From Liolophura sinensis (Eukaryota; Mollusca; Polyplacophora; Chitonida; Chitonidae), in contig NC_088305.1 in assembly GCF_032854445.1 (NCBI RefSeq), forward strand, positions 24,215,400 through 24,279,399: a stretch of 64,000 bases of DNA, given 5' to 3'. Positions within the stretch are counted from its first letter, which is position 1. Each line of letters begins with the position of its first letter. This document shows, one piece after another, positions 28,601 through 40,400 of the stretch. The notes under the pieces are model-generated. The model searched no databases, was not told the origin of the DNA, and saw only the letters and a list, made by a program, of their open reading frames with translations. Position numbers and translations under genes: made by a program.

Positions 28601-31475
28601 ATGCCCCACTGGTTAGTAGAATCATGGCTGGACAGGATAAGAAATACCATCCTTAGATGCCCCGCTGGTTAGTAGAATCATGGCTGGACAGGATAAGAAA
28701 TACCACCTGTTGGTTAGCATGATCTTGGCTGGACAGGATAAGAAATACCATCCTTAGATGCCCCGCTGGTTAGCAGAATCATGGCTGGACAGGATAAGAA
28801 ATACCACCTGTTGGTTACCAGGATCTTGACTTAGCAGGATAAGAAATACCATCCTTAGATGCCCCACTGGTTAGCAAAATCATGGCTGGGCAGGATAAGA
28901 AATACCACCCTTAGATGCCCCGCCGGTTAGCAGAATCATGGCTGGGCAAGATAAGAAATACCATCCTTAGATGCCCCACTGGTTAGCAGAACTATGGCTG
29001 GACAGGATAAGAAATACCATCCTTAGATGCCCCACTGGTTAGCAGAACTATGGCTGGACAGGATAAGAAATACCATCTTTAGATGCCCCGCTGGTTAGCC
29101 GAATCATGGCTGGATAGGATAAGAAATACCATCCTTAGATGCCCCGCTTGTTAGCAGAATCCTGGCTGGACAGGATAACAAAATACCATCCTTAGATGTT
29201 CTTCCGCTGGTTAACAGAATCATGGCTGGACAGGATAAGAAATACCATCCTTAGATGCCCCGCTGGTTAGCAGAATCATGGCTGGACAGGATAGGAAATA
29301 CCACCCTTAGATGCCCCGCTTGTTAGCAGAATCATGGCTGGGCAGGATAAGAAATACCACCCTTAGATGCTCCGCTGGTTAGCCGAATCATGGCTGGATA
29401 GGATAAGAAATACCATCCTTAGATGCCCCGCCGGTTAGCAGAATCATGGCTGGGCAAGATAAGAAATACCATCCTTAGATGCCCCGCTGGTTAGCAGAAC
29501 CATGGCTGGGTAGGATAAGAAATACCATCCTTAGATGCCCCACTGGGTAGTAGAATCATGGCTGGGCAGGATAAGAAATACCACCCTTAGATGCCCCGCT
29601 GGTTAGCCGAATCATGGCTGGATAGGATAAGAAATACCATCCTTAGATGCCCCGCCGGTTAGCAGAATCATGGCTGGGCAAGATAAGAAATACCATCCTT
29701 AGATGCCCCGCTGGTTAGCAGGATCATGGCTGGGCAGGATAAGAAATACCATCCTTAGATGCCCCGCTGGTTAGCAGAACCATGGCTGGACAGGATAAGA
29801 AATACCATCCTTAGATGCCTCGCTGGCTAGCAGGATCATGGCTGGGTAGGATAAGAAATACCATCCTTAGATGCCCCGCTGGTTAGCAGAACCATGGCTG
29901 GACAGGATAAGAAATACCATCCTTAGATGCCCCGCTGGTTAGTAGAATCATGGCTGGACAGGATAAGAAATACCACGTGTTGGTTAGCAGGATCTTGGCT
30001 GGACAGGATAAGAAATACCATCCTTAGATGCCCCGCCGGTTAGCAGAACCATGGCTGGGCAGGATAAGAAATACCATCCTTAGATGCCCGCTGGTTAGCA
30101 GAACAATGGCTGCGCAAGATAAGAAATACCATCCTTAGATGCCCCACCCGTTGGCAGAACCATGGCTGGACAGGATAAGAAATACCACCCTTAGATGCCC
30201 CGCTGGTTAGCAGAACCATGGCTGGGCAGGATAAGAAATACCATCCTTAGATGCCCCACTGGTTAGCAGAACTATGGCTGGACAGGATAAGAAATACCAC
30301 CCTTAGATGCCCCGCCGGTTAGCAAAATCATGGCTAGACAGGATAAGAAATACCATCGTTAGATGCCCCGCTGGTTAGTAGAATCATGGCTGGACAGGAT
30401 AAGAAATACCATCCTTAGATGCCTCACTGGTTAGCAGAACCATGGCTGGACAGGATAAGAAATACCATCCTTAGATGCCCCTCTGGTTAGCAGGATCTTG
30501 GCTGGAGAGGATAAGAAATACCACCTGTTGGTTACCAGGATCTTGACTTAGCAGGATAAGAAATACCATCCTTAGATACCTCGCTGGTTAGCAAAATCAT
30601 GGCTGGGCAGGATAAGAAATACCATCCTTAGATGCCCCGCCGGTTAGCAGAATCATGGCTGGGCAAGATAAGAAATACCATCCTTAGATGCCCCGCTGGT
30701 TAGCAGAACTATGGCTGGACAGGATAAGAAATACCACCCTTAGATGCCCCGCTGGTTAGCAGAACCATGGCTGGGCAGGATAAGAAATACCATCCTTAGA
30801 TGCCCCGCTGGTTAGCAGAACTATGGCTGGACAGGATAAGAAATACCATCCTTAGATGCCCCACTGGTTAGCAGAATCTTGGCTGGACAGGATAAAAAAT
30901 ACCATCCTTAGATGCCCCGCTGGTTAGCAGAATCATGGCTGGACAGGATAAGAAATACCACCCTTAGATGCCCCGCTGGTTAGTAGAATCATGGCTGGAC
31001 AGGTTAGAAATACCACCCTTAGATGCCCCACTGGTTAGCAGGATCTTGGCTGGGCAGGATAAGAAATACCATCCTTAGATGCCTCACTGGTTAGCAGAAC
31101 CATGGCTGGACAGGATAAGAAATACCATCCTTAGATGCCCCGCTGGTTAGTAGAATCATGGCTGGACAGGTTAGAAATACCACCCTTAGATGCCCCGCTG
31201 GTTAGCAGAATCATGGCTGGACAGGATAAGAAATACCATCCTTAGATGCCCCGCTGGTTAGCAGGATCTTGGCTGGGCAGGATAAGAAATACCATCCTTA
31301 GATGCCCCACTGGTTAGTAGAATCATGGCTGGACAGGATAAGAAATACAACCCTTAGATGCCCCGCTGGTTAACAGGTTCATGGCTGGGTAGGATAAGAA
31401 ATGCCATCCTTATATGTTCTCCCACTAATTAACAAAATCATAGCAGGGCAACATAATAAATACCACCCTTAGATG
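25681..31475. repeat. 56-bp satellite, about 100 copies, between ARPC2 and RACGAP1
   Basis: A 5.8-kb tandem array. Each unit contains CCTTAGATGCCCCGCTGG, then TTAGCAGAATCATGGCTGG and GCAGGATAAGAAATACC. Most units differ at a handful of diagnostic sites (GGGCAGG/GGACAGG, CATCC/CACCC, GCTGG/GCCGG). Some units are shortened to ACCTGTTGGTTAGC, and rare units carry GTTCTTCCGTTGG. Edge units are the most diverged. No long open frame runs through it. Confidence 0.97.
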
Positions 31476-31691
31476 TTGCCCTGGTGGTTGGCAGAATCGT
31501 GGCTGGGCCGACCCAATGCCGACAAAGAAATGCCGACCTCGTCGATTATCAGGATTGTGCATGGTTGGACAATATAAGAAATTTCAGTAGGCCTATCAAG
31601 ACATCCCCAATTTCACCATTCAATCTTATGATTATGGTTGTACAGCATAAAAAATACCATCCTTAGATGTAGTGTTACTGGTCAGCAGCAT

Positions 31692-31693
<2 letters not shown>
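31476..31693. repeat. Decayed edge of the 56-bp satellite
   Basis: Recognisable but strongly diverged units (GGTTGGCAGAATCGTGGCTG; AAAAAATACCATCCTTAGAT at about 31650) mixed with unrelated sequence, as expected at an old array boundary. Confidence 0.7.

Positions 31694-31768
<75 letters not shown>
31694..31768. repeat. (AT)n microsatellite
   Basis: About 37 perfect AT units, directly abutting the left arm of the inverted repeat at 31769. Confidence 0.97.
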
Positions 31769-31771
<3 letters not shown>

Positions 31772-31808
31772 GTGTAAACACTACTTAAGAATGGATGCTG
31801 AAGTTTAC

Positions 31809-31885
<77 letters not shown>

Positions 31886-32411
31886 GGCCAGCTGCAGAAT
31901 GTATCGTCAAAGTAAGCATATGGCTCAACAAGCCATTGGTGTCTCTTAATGAATATGCCAGCGTTATATTTCATCTTAACGAAGATAGACGGGATTGTTG
32001 ACGCGTCCCCTCTTCCAGACACCCAAACGTCAACTGGCGCCCCCTAATCGCTGGAGTGAAAATGGTTCCGCGGGCGGAACTCGGCAGATAACAAGAGTGG
32101 CAGTTGAGATCAAGTGTCACTTGGAAGACAAGATAACAACACTTAATTGGTACAGTGACATATATATGCCCATGGATATGCGTGCCTCTCGGATATATTC
32201 CCACCAGCCCTCCACACCCTCACCCAAATCCTCAACCCCCAACCGAGATGGAATAGACAATTAGCGAGACTGTCTGACGCTCAGCGTGTCCATCAGGGGA
32301 AGGCCTTTCTGCATGATTTACAAAACTCACAATAATTAGTGACTCACACAGGCCCACAAGTACATGTACATGTAAACATCAGCATCCATTCTTAAGTAGT
32401 GTTTACGCGCC
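31769..32411. mobile_element. 643-bp element with ~42-bp inverted ends flanked by (AT)n
   Basis: The left arm (31769-31812) and the complement of the right arm (about 32369-32411) share GTAAACACTACTTAAGAATG and GATGCTGA with about three mismatches. Both arms are bordered on the outside by TA runs (31694-31768 and 32412-32433), as for an element inserted at TA. Inside, a second (AT)n run (31813-31882) is followed by about 490 bp of unique sequence with no transposase. Open frames reading IYIYIY come from the AT runs. Confidence 0.75.
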
Positions 32412-32433
32412 ATATATATATATATATATATAA
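32412..32433. repeat. (AT)n microsatellite, short
   Basis: Eleven units abutting the right arm of the inverted-repeat element. Confidence 0.9.
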
Positions 32434-32524
32434 AATTCTGTGTCTACGCGTCGATATGATTAACACTGATAAATCGATAACCAATTCTGATTATGCAAAT
32501 CACGTAGATAGGATTAAATTTAAT

Positions 32525-32527
<3 letters not shown>

Positions 32528-32603
<76 letters not shown>
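32528..32603. repeat. (AT)n microsatellite
   Basis: About 38 TA units, about 120 bp outside the inverted-repeat element. Confidence 0.95.
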
Positions 32604-32606
<3 letters not shown>

Positions 32607-32764
32607 GTTTATTATACTCTCCGCAAATCTTAATATTCTCTTGTGTATTCAAGTGTTGCACTGCTTTATACAACAGCGTATCCTTTAAGGATGTCAACAG
32701 CTCTGCATGAGTCGGAATGAGGACCGCAGTTGAATATAAGAGGATATTTTAAGATCTTATTCTG

Positions 32765-32949
32765 GAAGCCGGATAAGTCCACCATCTTACCATCGTACCT
32801 GTCATTCCATGGCCCAGCGATGGCACGAGGCGGTGACACGATGACAGGAGGCGATGGTACGATCACCGTGTCATGCCATCATAGTGCCATAGCTTCGTGC
32901 CGTTGCAGGGCGATGGAACGATGTTACGATGATGGCTTTATCCGGCTTC
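32765..32949. mobile_element. 185-bp fold-back element
   Basis: The ends are inverted copies (GAAGCCGGATAA at 32765-32776; TTATCCGGCTTC at 32938-32949). Pairing continues inward with mismatches through CCATCATC / CATCGT / CCATGGCC blocks. The centre is itself partly palindromic (GGCACGAGG against CTTCGTGCC; GGTGACACGATG against ATCACCGTGTCAT), so almost the whole element could fold into one hairpin. No target duplication is clear. Confidence 0.7.
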
Positions 32950-35042
32950 AACATGCCTTAGAGTTATATGTATTATAATGGTAATTAAGCAAAAATGATA
33001 TACATGTAAAAAAACGAAAAAAATAAAAATAAAATAAAATAATGCGTATAAATGGATCTATGGACTTTTGTATTTATCCTTTACTTAATTTTTCAGAAGA
33101 ATTAACTTCATATAAAGTTAGACATCTTTAGAACAAATATATAGGCCAACTGAAGTTTGTTGTTCTGTTGACTTATAAGTTTACCTGAAAAACAAAAGAC
33201 AACGCCTTTTATCTTGAAGATATGCAAATATATGAAAATATGGAGAAAAGATGAAACGTTTTCTCTCGTTTTCCAAGTCAACGCTACTCGTGTTCTATGC
33301 GGTCACGCAATGACATATACTTGAAAATATGTAAACATCATGCACTTTCTTGCAGTCGATTTTTTACTTGTCAACAGTACAAAAACCATTAAAAGAGATA
33401 GTATTTTATCTCTACCCACGTTCAAAACTTCATTTGATTTCTTAAATATAATTTTTGAGTAGTTTGATGTAGTCAGAAGAGTCTAAAAACCTGTCAACCC
33501 TGACATATGTATACATTTATTTGTATAGCCTATATATGTAGATAGGAATTATATAAGCATCTATATATAAGGTCGTCGATCTGCGAATATACACATGCCC
33601 ATGGATGCACGCATGCGCAGGCATTCCATCACGCATATATATATAAACATTTTGTCTTTCCTCTTTCCGTTACTACACTAATCGATTATATACTGCGTGC
33701 ATATAATAATTAATATTATTAATATTATTTTATGGGATACCAGTCATGCATGCACTTTATTGTATATTCGGGCATAAGAAAATATATGCATACATGGGTG
33801 TAAAACGATATTGACTTACTTTCCCATGTAATTAGTTATTTATAAATAACATGCCTGGCGTTCGTGTAGACATAGTACATGTGTGTTTTTATTGTAAACC
33901 TGTGCTGCATGGTAAAACGTCGTCCATTTTCACGAAGACCTGATGTCGACCTATACTGAAGCAATGCAAGATTCAGTTGAGAACGAATAAATTGCAGTCG
34001 ACTTCGCCCTTTTTATATAAGAGACTTGGAATGGGATTATATGCATAGTTTGCTACACGGTACTGCTGGCAATGACGGTATATTGTCAATCCACGATCCG
34101 TGTTTAAAAATTCAGTACATCATAGGAAATAGATGGTCACTCACTGACATGAAAAGCGTACATGTAGCCTAGCCTACTGTATATCTTTACCGATTTGGCC
34201 ATTTTTTTCTCAAAGTATTTATTAAAAATCATTTTAAAAGTTTAAAATTTAAACTCATTTTAAAATGATTTTAAAAAGGTTTCAAAATGAGTATCAAAAT
34301 CTTGAAAATACATTCAAAACTTTAAAAATAAAGAATAAATACAGGGCAACGTATTTGCAAATGTATCACTAGGGGCTTATACATATACATTCGATCAGTA
34401 ATACACATTAATACCTAGGGCGTGTGGATATATGCTCGCCGCAAAGTGCAGACGGTGATCGAAATATTGCCGACGTGGCGTTGAGCCATAACCATTTGTT
34501 AATTTTATATAAACTGGTCATGCACTTGATTTTACGTAGGAATACATATATAGACAATACGATATCACATATAAACGCACGTGACCGAGATAAGGCCTAG
34601 CTGTCATCTCACCTGTGTTGATAAACCCATCTGTGTGACGTGACAGGATTTTGTTTGCGCATGGAGATAAGGCCCCGGAACCCTACTCCAAGGCGAGTGG
34701 TGCTTATCGAGAAAAATCCGAAATTTGTCAAAATTTCTTATCATGTGTCTGTATTGGTCCACGTTTGAAGACCGTTGTCCTAGCTGAAAAGCACATTTTG
34801 AATTTTAAAAAGAGAAAAAGTAATATCACCACTGTTTTTGTACTAACTTGTAATATATGCTTTGTTTCCGGTAATATTATACGTTTCTATTGATTATTAC
34901 TCTTATTTAGGAATTTTTTTATTCAAATATTGCGGCACGAAGTATGTACCATCGACCATATGTTTGTCATGGAGGTTTGTCGAGAGTTATAGCCCTTATC
35001 TCTTATCTGTAAATCACGACAGAGGGATACAAAATTGCGCTC
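32950..35042. other. AT-rich intergenic DNA upstream of RACGAP1
   Basis: No coding signal. It contains a perfect-armed AT-rich palindrome at about 34227-34275 and short TA runs. The open frames at 34651-35047 match no family. Confidence 0.7.
34227..34275. repeat. AT-rich palindrome
   Basis: Arms AAATCATTTTAAAA and TTTTAAAATGATTT surround AGTTTAAAATTTAAACTC, itself palindromic, giving a ~48-bp near-perfect inverted repeat. Degenerate related motifs continue to about 34330. Confidence 0.85.
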
Positions 35043-35098
35043 TCTGATTGGTCAATCGGATCTCCGTTCAAAATCCAGCCGCGATTCTTCTGAAAGAA
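35043..35098 (+). promoter_or_regulatory. RACGAP1: RACGAP1 core promoter candidate (inverted CCAAT, CHR-like)
   Basis: ATTGG (an inverted CCAAT box) at 35047-35051 lies in TGATTGGTCAATCGG. TTCAAA at 35067-35072 is the reverse complement of the CHR element TTTGAA. CCAAT boxes with a CHR are typical of G2/M-expressed genes in animals, which fits a cytokinesis gene. No TATA box is seen. Inferred from motif and position only. Confidence 0.4.
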
Positions 35099-35147
35099 GG
35101 AAAGCAAATTTCTCGGCAATCATTCGAAATTTCGCTTTTGTTCCAAG
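35099..35147 (+). other. RACGAP1: RACGAP1 non-coding exon 1 (5' UTR), 3' end
   Basis: A strong donor AAG|GTAAGT lies at 35148. The first coding exon has its acceptor directly before the ATG at 37326, so an upstream untranslated exon is required. This is the best donor downstream of the candidate promoter. The 5' limit is unknown. Confidence 0.55.
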
Positions 35148-35864
35148 GTAAGTAATGGTTTAAATTGTCGTTTCATGCACATTCGAGGAAGTCAGATGTT
35201 TCATTCGATTGGAAAAGATAACGAGCACTTTATCAGTCTTTTCTGGAGATGAATTAAATTCCAAAGTTCAATTTTGAAGTGCACGCAGGTCAAAAGTCTC
35301 GGGCGGCTCTACGAAAATTATTTGTTTTGTTTTTTTTTCATCTTCACGATTCTCGATTTTCTGACCATCTTATCGCACATATGTCGATTCTTCGGCCGTA
35401 ATAGTGCACGGTATACGTAAGCTTATTGTCGGCTTTGTACTGAACAGTGAACTTGTGAGACAGATGTTCGCTACTCTTTTGTGACATAGTTTCAGATTAA
35501 CAACAACAGCAGCGCGAGTGTACTTGTCGTAACACATGAATATTTCGACGTGGTTCAGTGTTACCGTTATTAAATATGTTAGAAAATACCTGCTAAAATG
35601 GGTGTTGAGTTGTTAGTTGTGGTAAAACAACTTAACAACTACTCCAGTGATCAGAACTAGCTGAATAAAAGGGAAAAGATGATTATGACCATATCATTTT
35701 CGACAGGCAAGATGGATATGACTGTGAGTTAGGAGGAGGCGTTCAAAAGTACATGTATAGGGGACAAAATATGGTCTTGTTTGTGTCGAGGTAGTTTTTG
35801 ATTAATTTATCTAAACTGACTTCCATTGTAACATTATTAAATAGATCTAAATGTGATTGTATAT

Positions 35865-36237
35865 AGGCCTCTGTGGCCTAGTGGTTAGGCTACTAGCGCA
35901 GCATAATGACCTAGTTCAATTAAATTAAATGTTAAGGTATGTTTTTAACTATTTCTAATATTTAGTGAGGCAGGTAAATCTTGAAAATTGTTGAAAATAG
36001 ACCTCAAGGTTTAATTTCATTTAATTAAACTAAATAAAATGACCCAGGAGTCTCTCACTAATGTGATTGCTGTGAGTTCAACCCCACCTCTGGTTGAAAG
36101 TGGGAAAGTCTGCCTGTAATCTGCAGATGGTCCTGGGTTTCCTCTGAACTCTGCCAAGTTTTCTCTCACCAAAATGCTGGTCGTGAAATGTTGAAATGTC
36201 CTTGAGTACGACGTAAAACTCGAATCAAATAATTAAA
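35865..36237 (+). repeat. SINE-A copy split by a nested insertion
   Basis: The head (GGCCTCTGTGGCCTAGTGG) runs to AATGACC at 35911 and resumes with AATGACC at 36038. The B box GTGAGTTCAACCCC, body and GACGTAAAACTCGAATC end follow. Diverged from the consensus. Confidence 0.9.
35912..36037. mobile_element. 126-bp TIR element nested in a SINE
   Basis: Imperfect inverted ends (AGTTCAATTAAATTAAAT near 35913; ATTTAATTAAACT near 36019-36031) and a 7-bp duplication AATGACC on both sides (35905-35911, 36038-36044). The duplicated bases are part of the SINE consensus, which shows the order of insertion. Too short to encode protein. Confidence 0.85.
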
Positions 36238-36239
36238 TA

Positions 36240-36434
36240 GGGCCTATGAGAGACACAAGTTAATGGGAGTTCTAAGTGGGGGCGCTCGTGCATGTACCAA
36301 AAGTTGGGGTTAGAAACCTGGCGGTACATGGCCTTCGTGCATGAGCTTTGGGCAGTGGAGCGTTTTTTAACCCCAACTTCCAGCAGATGCGCGAGTGCCC
36401 CTGTGCGGAACTCTGGTGGACTCTTATAGGCGCT
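36240..36434. mobile_element. 195-bp fold-back element
   Basis: Outer arms GGCCTATGAGAG (36241) and CTCTTATAGGCGC (36421-36433), then GGAGTTCT against GGAACTCT, GGGGGCGCTCGTGCAT against ATGCGCGAGTGCCCC, and AAGTTGGGGTTA against TAACCCCAACTT. Pairing covers about 85 bp on each side, with a short loop around CATGGCCTTCGTGCATGAG. Confidence 0.8.
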
Positions 36435-37325
36435 ATGAATGTATCAGATATTAATTAATAATTATTCACTTCTCCCCTTTACTGCAAATTACATGTTTTA
36501 ACTCTGATACTGTTCTGTGGAGGGCTAGATAATTTGCTCTCCATCCAGATGAACTCTGTGTTATTTCGCAATTCTAACATTCCTTGTCACACTTCCCTTT
36601 CCCTCAAGAGACATGGCAAATATTACATAGGCTCACCGCCTTTCAAATTCAGGCAGTCAAACTCTCGTCCTTTGCCCATTTTCAGGTTTGTTCTCAAATA
36701 CAGGTCTTTTAATTTACTGTTGAAGGTATATTAATCACTGTCTAGTGGTCATGTCAGTTTGAACATTGAAGGTCTTGTGACCTACATGTACCTGTGGGTC
36801 TGAAATCTAGCTGATCAAAGGGAGTTCTGACATTTAATTTGTACTGAAAACTAGAATATTTTGGTTAAAACAAGAATCCATAAATAATATCTTCTTATTG
36901 AACCCCAATCCTTATGACATCTACCAGATTTTGTACACATTCTGCCTCCAAAGAAGCAGTATTGACACATACATGTACATGTGACTTGTTTTTAATTCTT
37001 CTAATGTTTAGTTATTTTATTTAGAAATTTTTTTATTTGGAATTATTGTGTTTGGATTAAAATGACAATAAATTTTATTTCATTTGGTTTACATCTGATT
37101 TTACCAGTTTAATTTTTGGACGAGACAGCTTCATATGAATGAGACGACAAGAAATGAATCATTTTGTTGAGACTGATTACCACTGAAGAGTGATTTTTAG
37201 TTTTGTAAATACATGTACATACAGTTATTTGCGTAAAATGTTAGGGGACGGCGTCTTATAATCTACATATAAATTGAGACCACTTAAACCAGAGTTTTCT
37301 TACAAACAGTTTCTTCGATTTCCAG

Positions 37326-37410
37326 ATGGACAGAAACAGGCTGTCAATTGTGGCAGCTTTTGACGATCTCATTCGAAACACAAGGGTCTTAACACAAAGT
37401 GTCGAACCAG
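37326..37410 (+). CDS. RACGAP1: RACGAP1 coding exon 2 (start codon)
   Basis: The ATG is the first base triplet of the exon (acceptor TTTCCAG). It encodes MDRNRLSIVAAFDDLIRNTR then VLTQSVEP, plus one base. This aligns without gaps to the human N-terminus ending at the same intron. Donor GTGAGT at 37411. Confidence 0.92.
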
Positions 37411-40400
37411 GTGAGTATATCTACTGTGAACGAGGAATCATAGTTAGTTTTGTGTTCTGGAAAAAAAGAAAACAGTTGAAGCCATGTGTACTTGTATATC
37501 CAAAACAATTCAGGATAAAATAGGGGATGATGTTTAGACATGAAACTTCTGACTTGAGCTACATCATGTATCATGTGGAAGATAGAAAATTTGGATGGGG
37601 TGGGATGAAGTGAATGTAGACATGGCCTCCGTGCTGATGTGACTTTGTCATATCCATTTGTTCTAAAGCTGGTTTCCGATAATGCCACTTTGTGTAAAAC
37701 AGTAGGAATACATGTAAGTATGCTTTTGTACAGAGCTTCAGTCAGAATATAACAGAGATATAAAACCTTTGCCAGATTGTGTTCAGGGCCAGTTCATCAG
37801 TTTATTTAGAGCAGCTTTTGGATAGTTTGGATAAGCTACCAACACCCAAGCTGTTGAAGGATTCACTATCCACATACACAAGTGACCATCTGGATGTACA
37901 TGTACCTTCCTACTTCTCAACAGACTGGTATTTCCAACAGACCACACATCAGTCCCTGACCAAAGAGGTCGTCATTTCAAATCCACAGCAGTCCGTGTCT
38001 TTGCTCTGTATGTTTGTTGGCAGGTTTGTGATACACCTGGCTGTGTATTGGGTTCCTTAGGTTCACTTATCTTAGATTTAGCCATATTTTTTGAAATCAG
38101 GTTGTCTATAGTATTTTTCTGTCTCTTTCTCTTTCTCTGCCATAGTGGTAAATTGACTTCCTCGATGATACTTCACTGATCAACCCTGATTGTTGTAACA
38201 CCAGCAGGGCTTGAGAAGTAAACTATTCTGATGTACTACCGGTACAGTGTGAAAAGGCATGAATATGAAGTTTAAATAGTTTGACTGTTTTCTGAAATGT
38301 TTGAGAATATTTTGGGTCCGTGGGTTTCCCCAGGGCTCTGCTCTGTTTTCTCCTACCCTGGCGTTTGTCATATGAGTGAAATGTTCTTGAGTATATTGTG
38401 AAAATTATTTATTAATTATACATTGAATTTTTATTGGCAGTCAGTATGAGAGGTCGTAGGCCCGAATATATTGATACATGTACATGAAGTGATGGCATAT
38501 AATTAGTTATAACATGTGCTTATTAATACGTCGTGTCTATTACTGCGGAGTACAGACTATGGGTTGCTTTTACCACATATATGTATACCACAGCTTTTGC
38601 TACACATTGTTTAGCTTTGCCACATCTTGTTCAATTTTTGCCACACATTAACCCTTTTTTGTTTTTGCCACACCTTAATCTTTCTTTTTTTTTAGCCAGA
38701 CATTAATCCCTTTTTTTTGTCACATTAATCTCTCTTTTTTTTGCCACACATTAATCTTTTTTTGACACACATTGTTCTGCATTTGCTACACATTGTTCTG
38801 CATTTGTCACTCATTATCCCTTTTTTGACACACATTGTTTAGTTGCACTGGCCGTTCCACAGGGTGGATCATAAAGCCCAAGTCTGTGAAACTTTGACCA
38901 TGAGGTGACTGTTTTGCTCCTGTGTTAGAGCTGCCTGCACATGGCTGCAGGCTTGTATCTGTTTTCTCTCTCTGCTGTCTCCCCCCTGTACAGTGGATGG
39001 TTGTATGGCTTGGTATAAACACCTTGTAGTAGACTGGAGGCCGTAACACAAGCTCGGTAATTACCACTGAAGGAGAGGATTTGGGGGGCTGTTGTTTTTG
39101 TGCAAGTCTGTAAGTTTGGGGTTCACGCTCTCTGCAACACCTGTGTAACCCATTGCTGTTAGGGTAATTTACCTGGTTAACCGGAGCCGTCAAGTCTGCA
39201 GCCAAATGATCTTAACGACTTAAGGGGCCTTCTCAGTTGATAAATGGCTCTACTTCAGTCAAACTTTCTAGTCTTTCCAATCTTGAGGTTCGCATAGGGC
39301 GAAATAAAAATAAACCCATCATTTTTAATTATGATGAAGTCTTGGGATTTGACCTTAAATTCCTCATAAATTATCTTTCATAAGGGTCAAAAACCCACGG
39401 CTGGTCTTAGAAGTTATAGATCAGAGGCCACCAGGCTGTATCTTTGCTTGCATTCTTTAGTGGTTACACTTTGAGGTTCTGGAATGTTTCTCCACAGAAT
39501 TGTAATTCCGGAGATTCCTGCTAACAAATACATTATAGGCTGGGCAAATTGCATTTTTACTGTTAGAAGAATACACGTGGAAACTCTAAACGATCCACAG
39601 GTGAAAATGGTTATATACACACTATATCTGTATATCTAATGGTCAAAAAAAACATACAAGTGTGTGGCTATATATATGTAAACAAGACAGTATTATTCAA
39701 TTGGAAGAAAGTATAACAGAAAGGAAAAATACTTAAACTAAGATATAATTAGATAAATTTATATTAAATGTATTAACCCGATTTCCTCCCACCATAATGC
39801 TGGCTGTTGTCGTATAACTGAAATGTTCTTGATTCCAGCATAAAAAGCCAATCATATAAATAAACACTGAACATGTATTACTAGTGTGATAGATTGAAAG
39901 ACAAACAGGTAAGATTCCACATGTCCTGCCTTACATGTACAAGGATGGATTATTTAACATACAAGTTTTCTTGTAGATAGTTTGTCTTTACAAATGCACT
40001 GATTGCCTTCCCAAGAGGACAGTTGCTCCACCCCTTGATTGACATCATGCCCAACCTTGATTGACAGTAGAAGGCTTCCTGATTGACATCCCTCCTGCCC
40101 TGCTTTGCTCTTGCACAGATCCATTTCAGGATGGCTTGAAATCTGTTTTGCCTAATAATCTGACATGGTTGGGTGTAAAAATCAGAACAGTGGGCTCCCA
40201 CTCTTTAATTCATATCTAAAAAAAAATTACATTATTATACTACATGTATGACAATTGGATGGGCAGTGTTAAAATTTGGTAAGTTGATTGAGATACGAGT
40301 GGTGTAATGCTATTAGAATCTTTCCAACGAGCCTGCATAAATATGACATGGAAAACAATTAGGGAATCGCATCACCAGACAGCCCTCTTGACTACAGATG

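Larger units (their letters stand above)
35148..37325 (+). other. RACGAP1 intron 1 (5' UTR intron)
   Basis: 2.2 kb. A SINE-A copy (35865-36237) is split by a 126-bp element and followed at once by a fold-back element (36240-36434). The rest is AT-rich with no recognised feature. Confidence 0.65.

Noticed and set aside
31638-32022. Open frames encoding (IY)n peptides
   Set aside because: Direct translation of (AT)n microsatellites.
37779-38060. 93-codon open frame shortly after the first RACGAP1 coding exon, considered as an alternative exon
   Set aside because: The flanking exons already join in phase and align with human without a gap; no good acceptor/donor pair encloses it.
38807-39205. 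132-codon reverse open frame
   Set aside because: No family resemblance that I can see; partly overlaps the T-rich repeat; a frame of this length is expected by chance in 64 kb.
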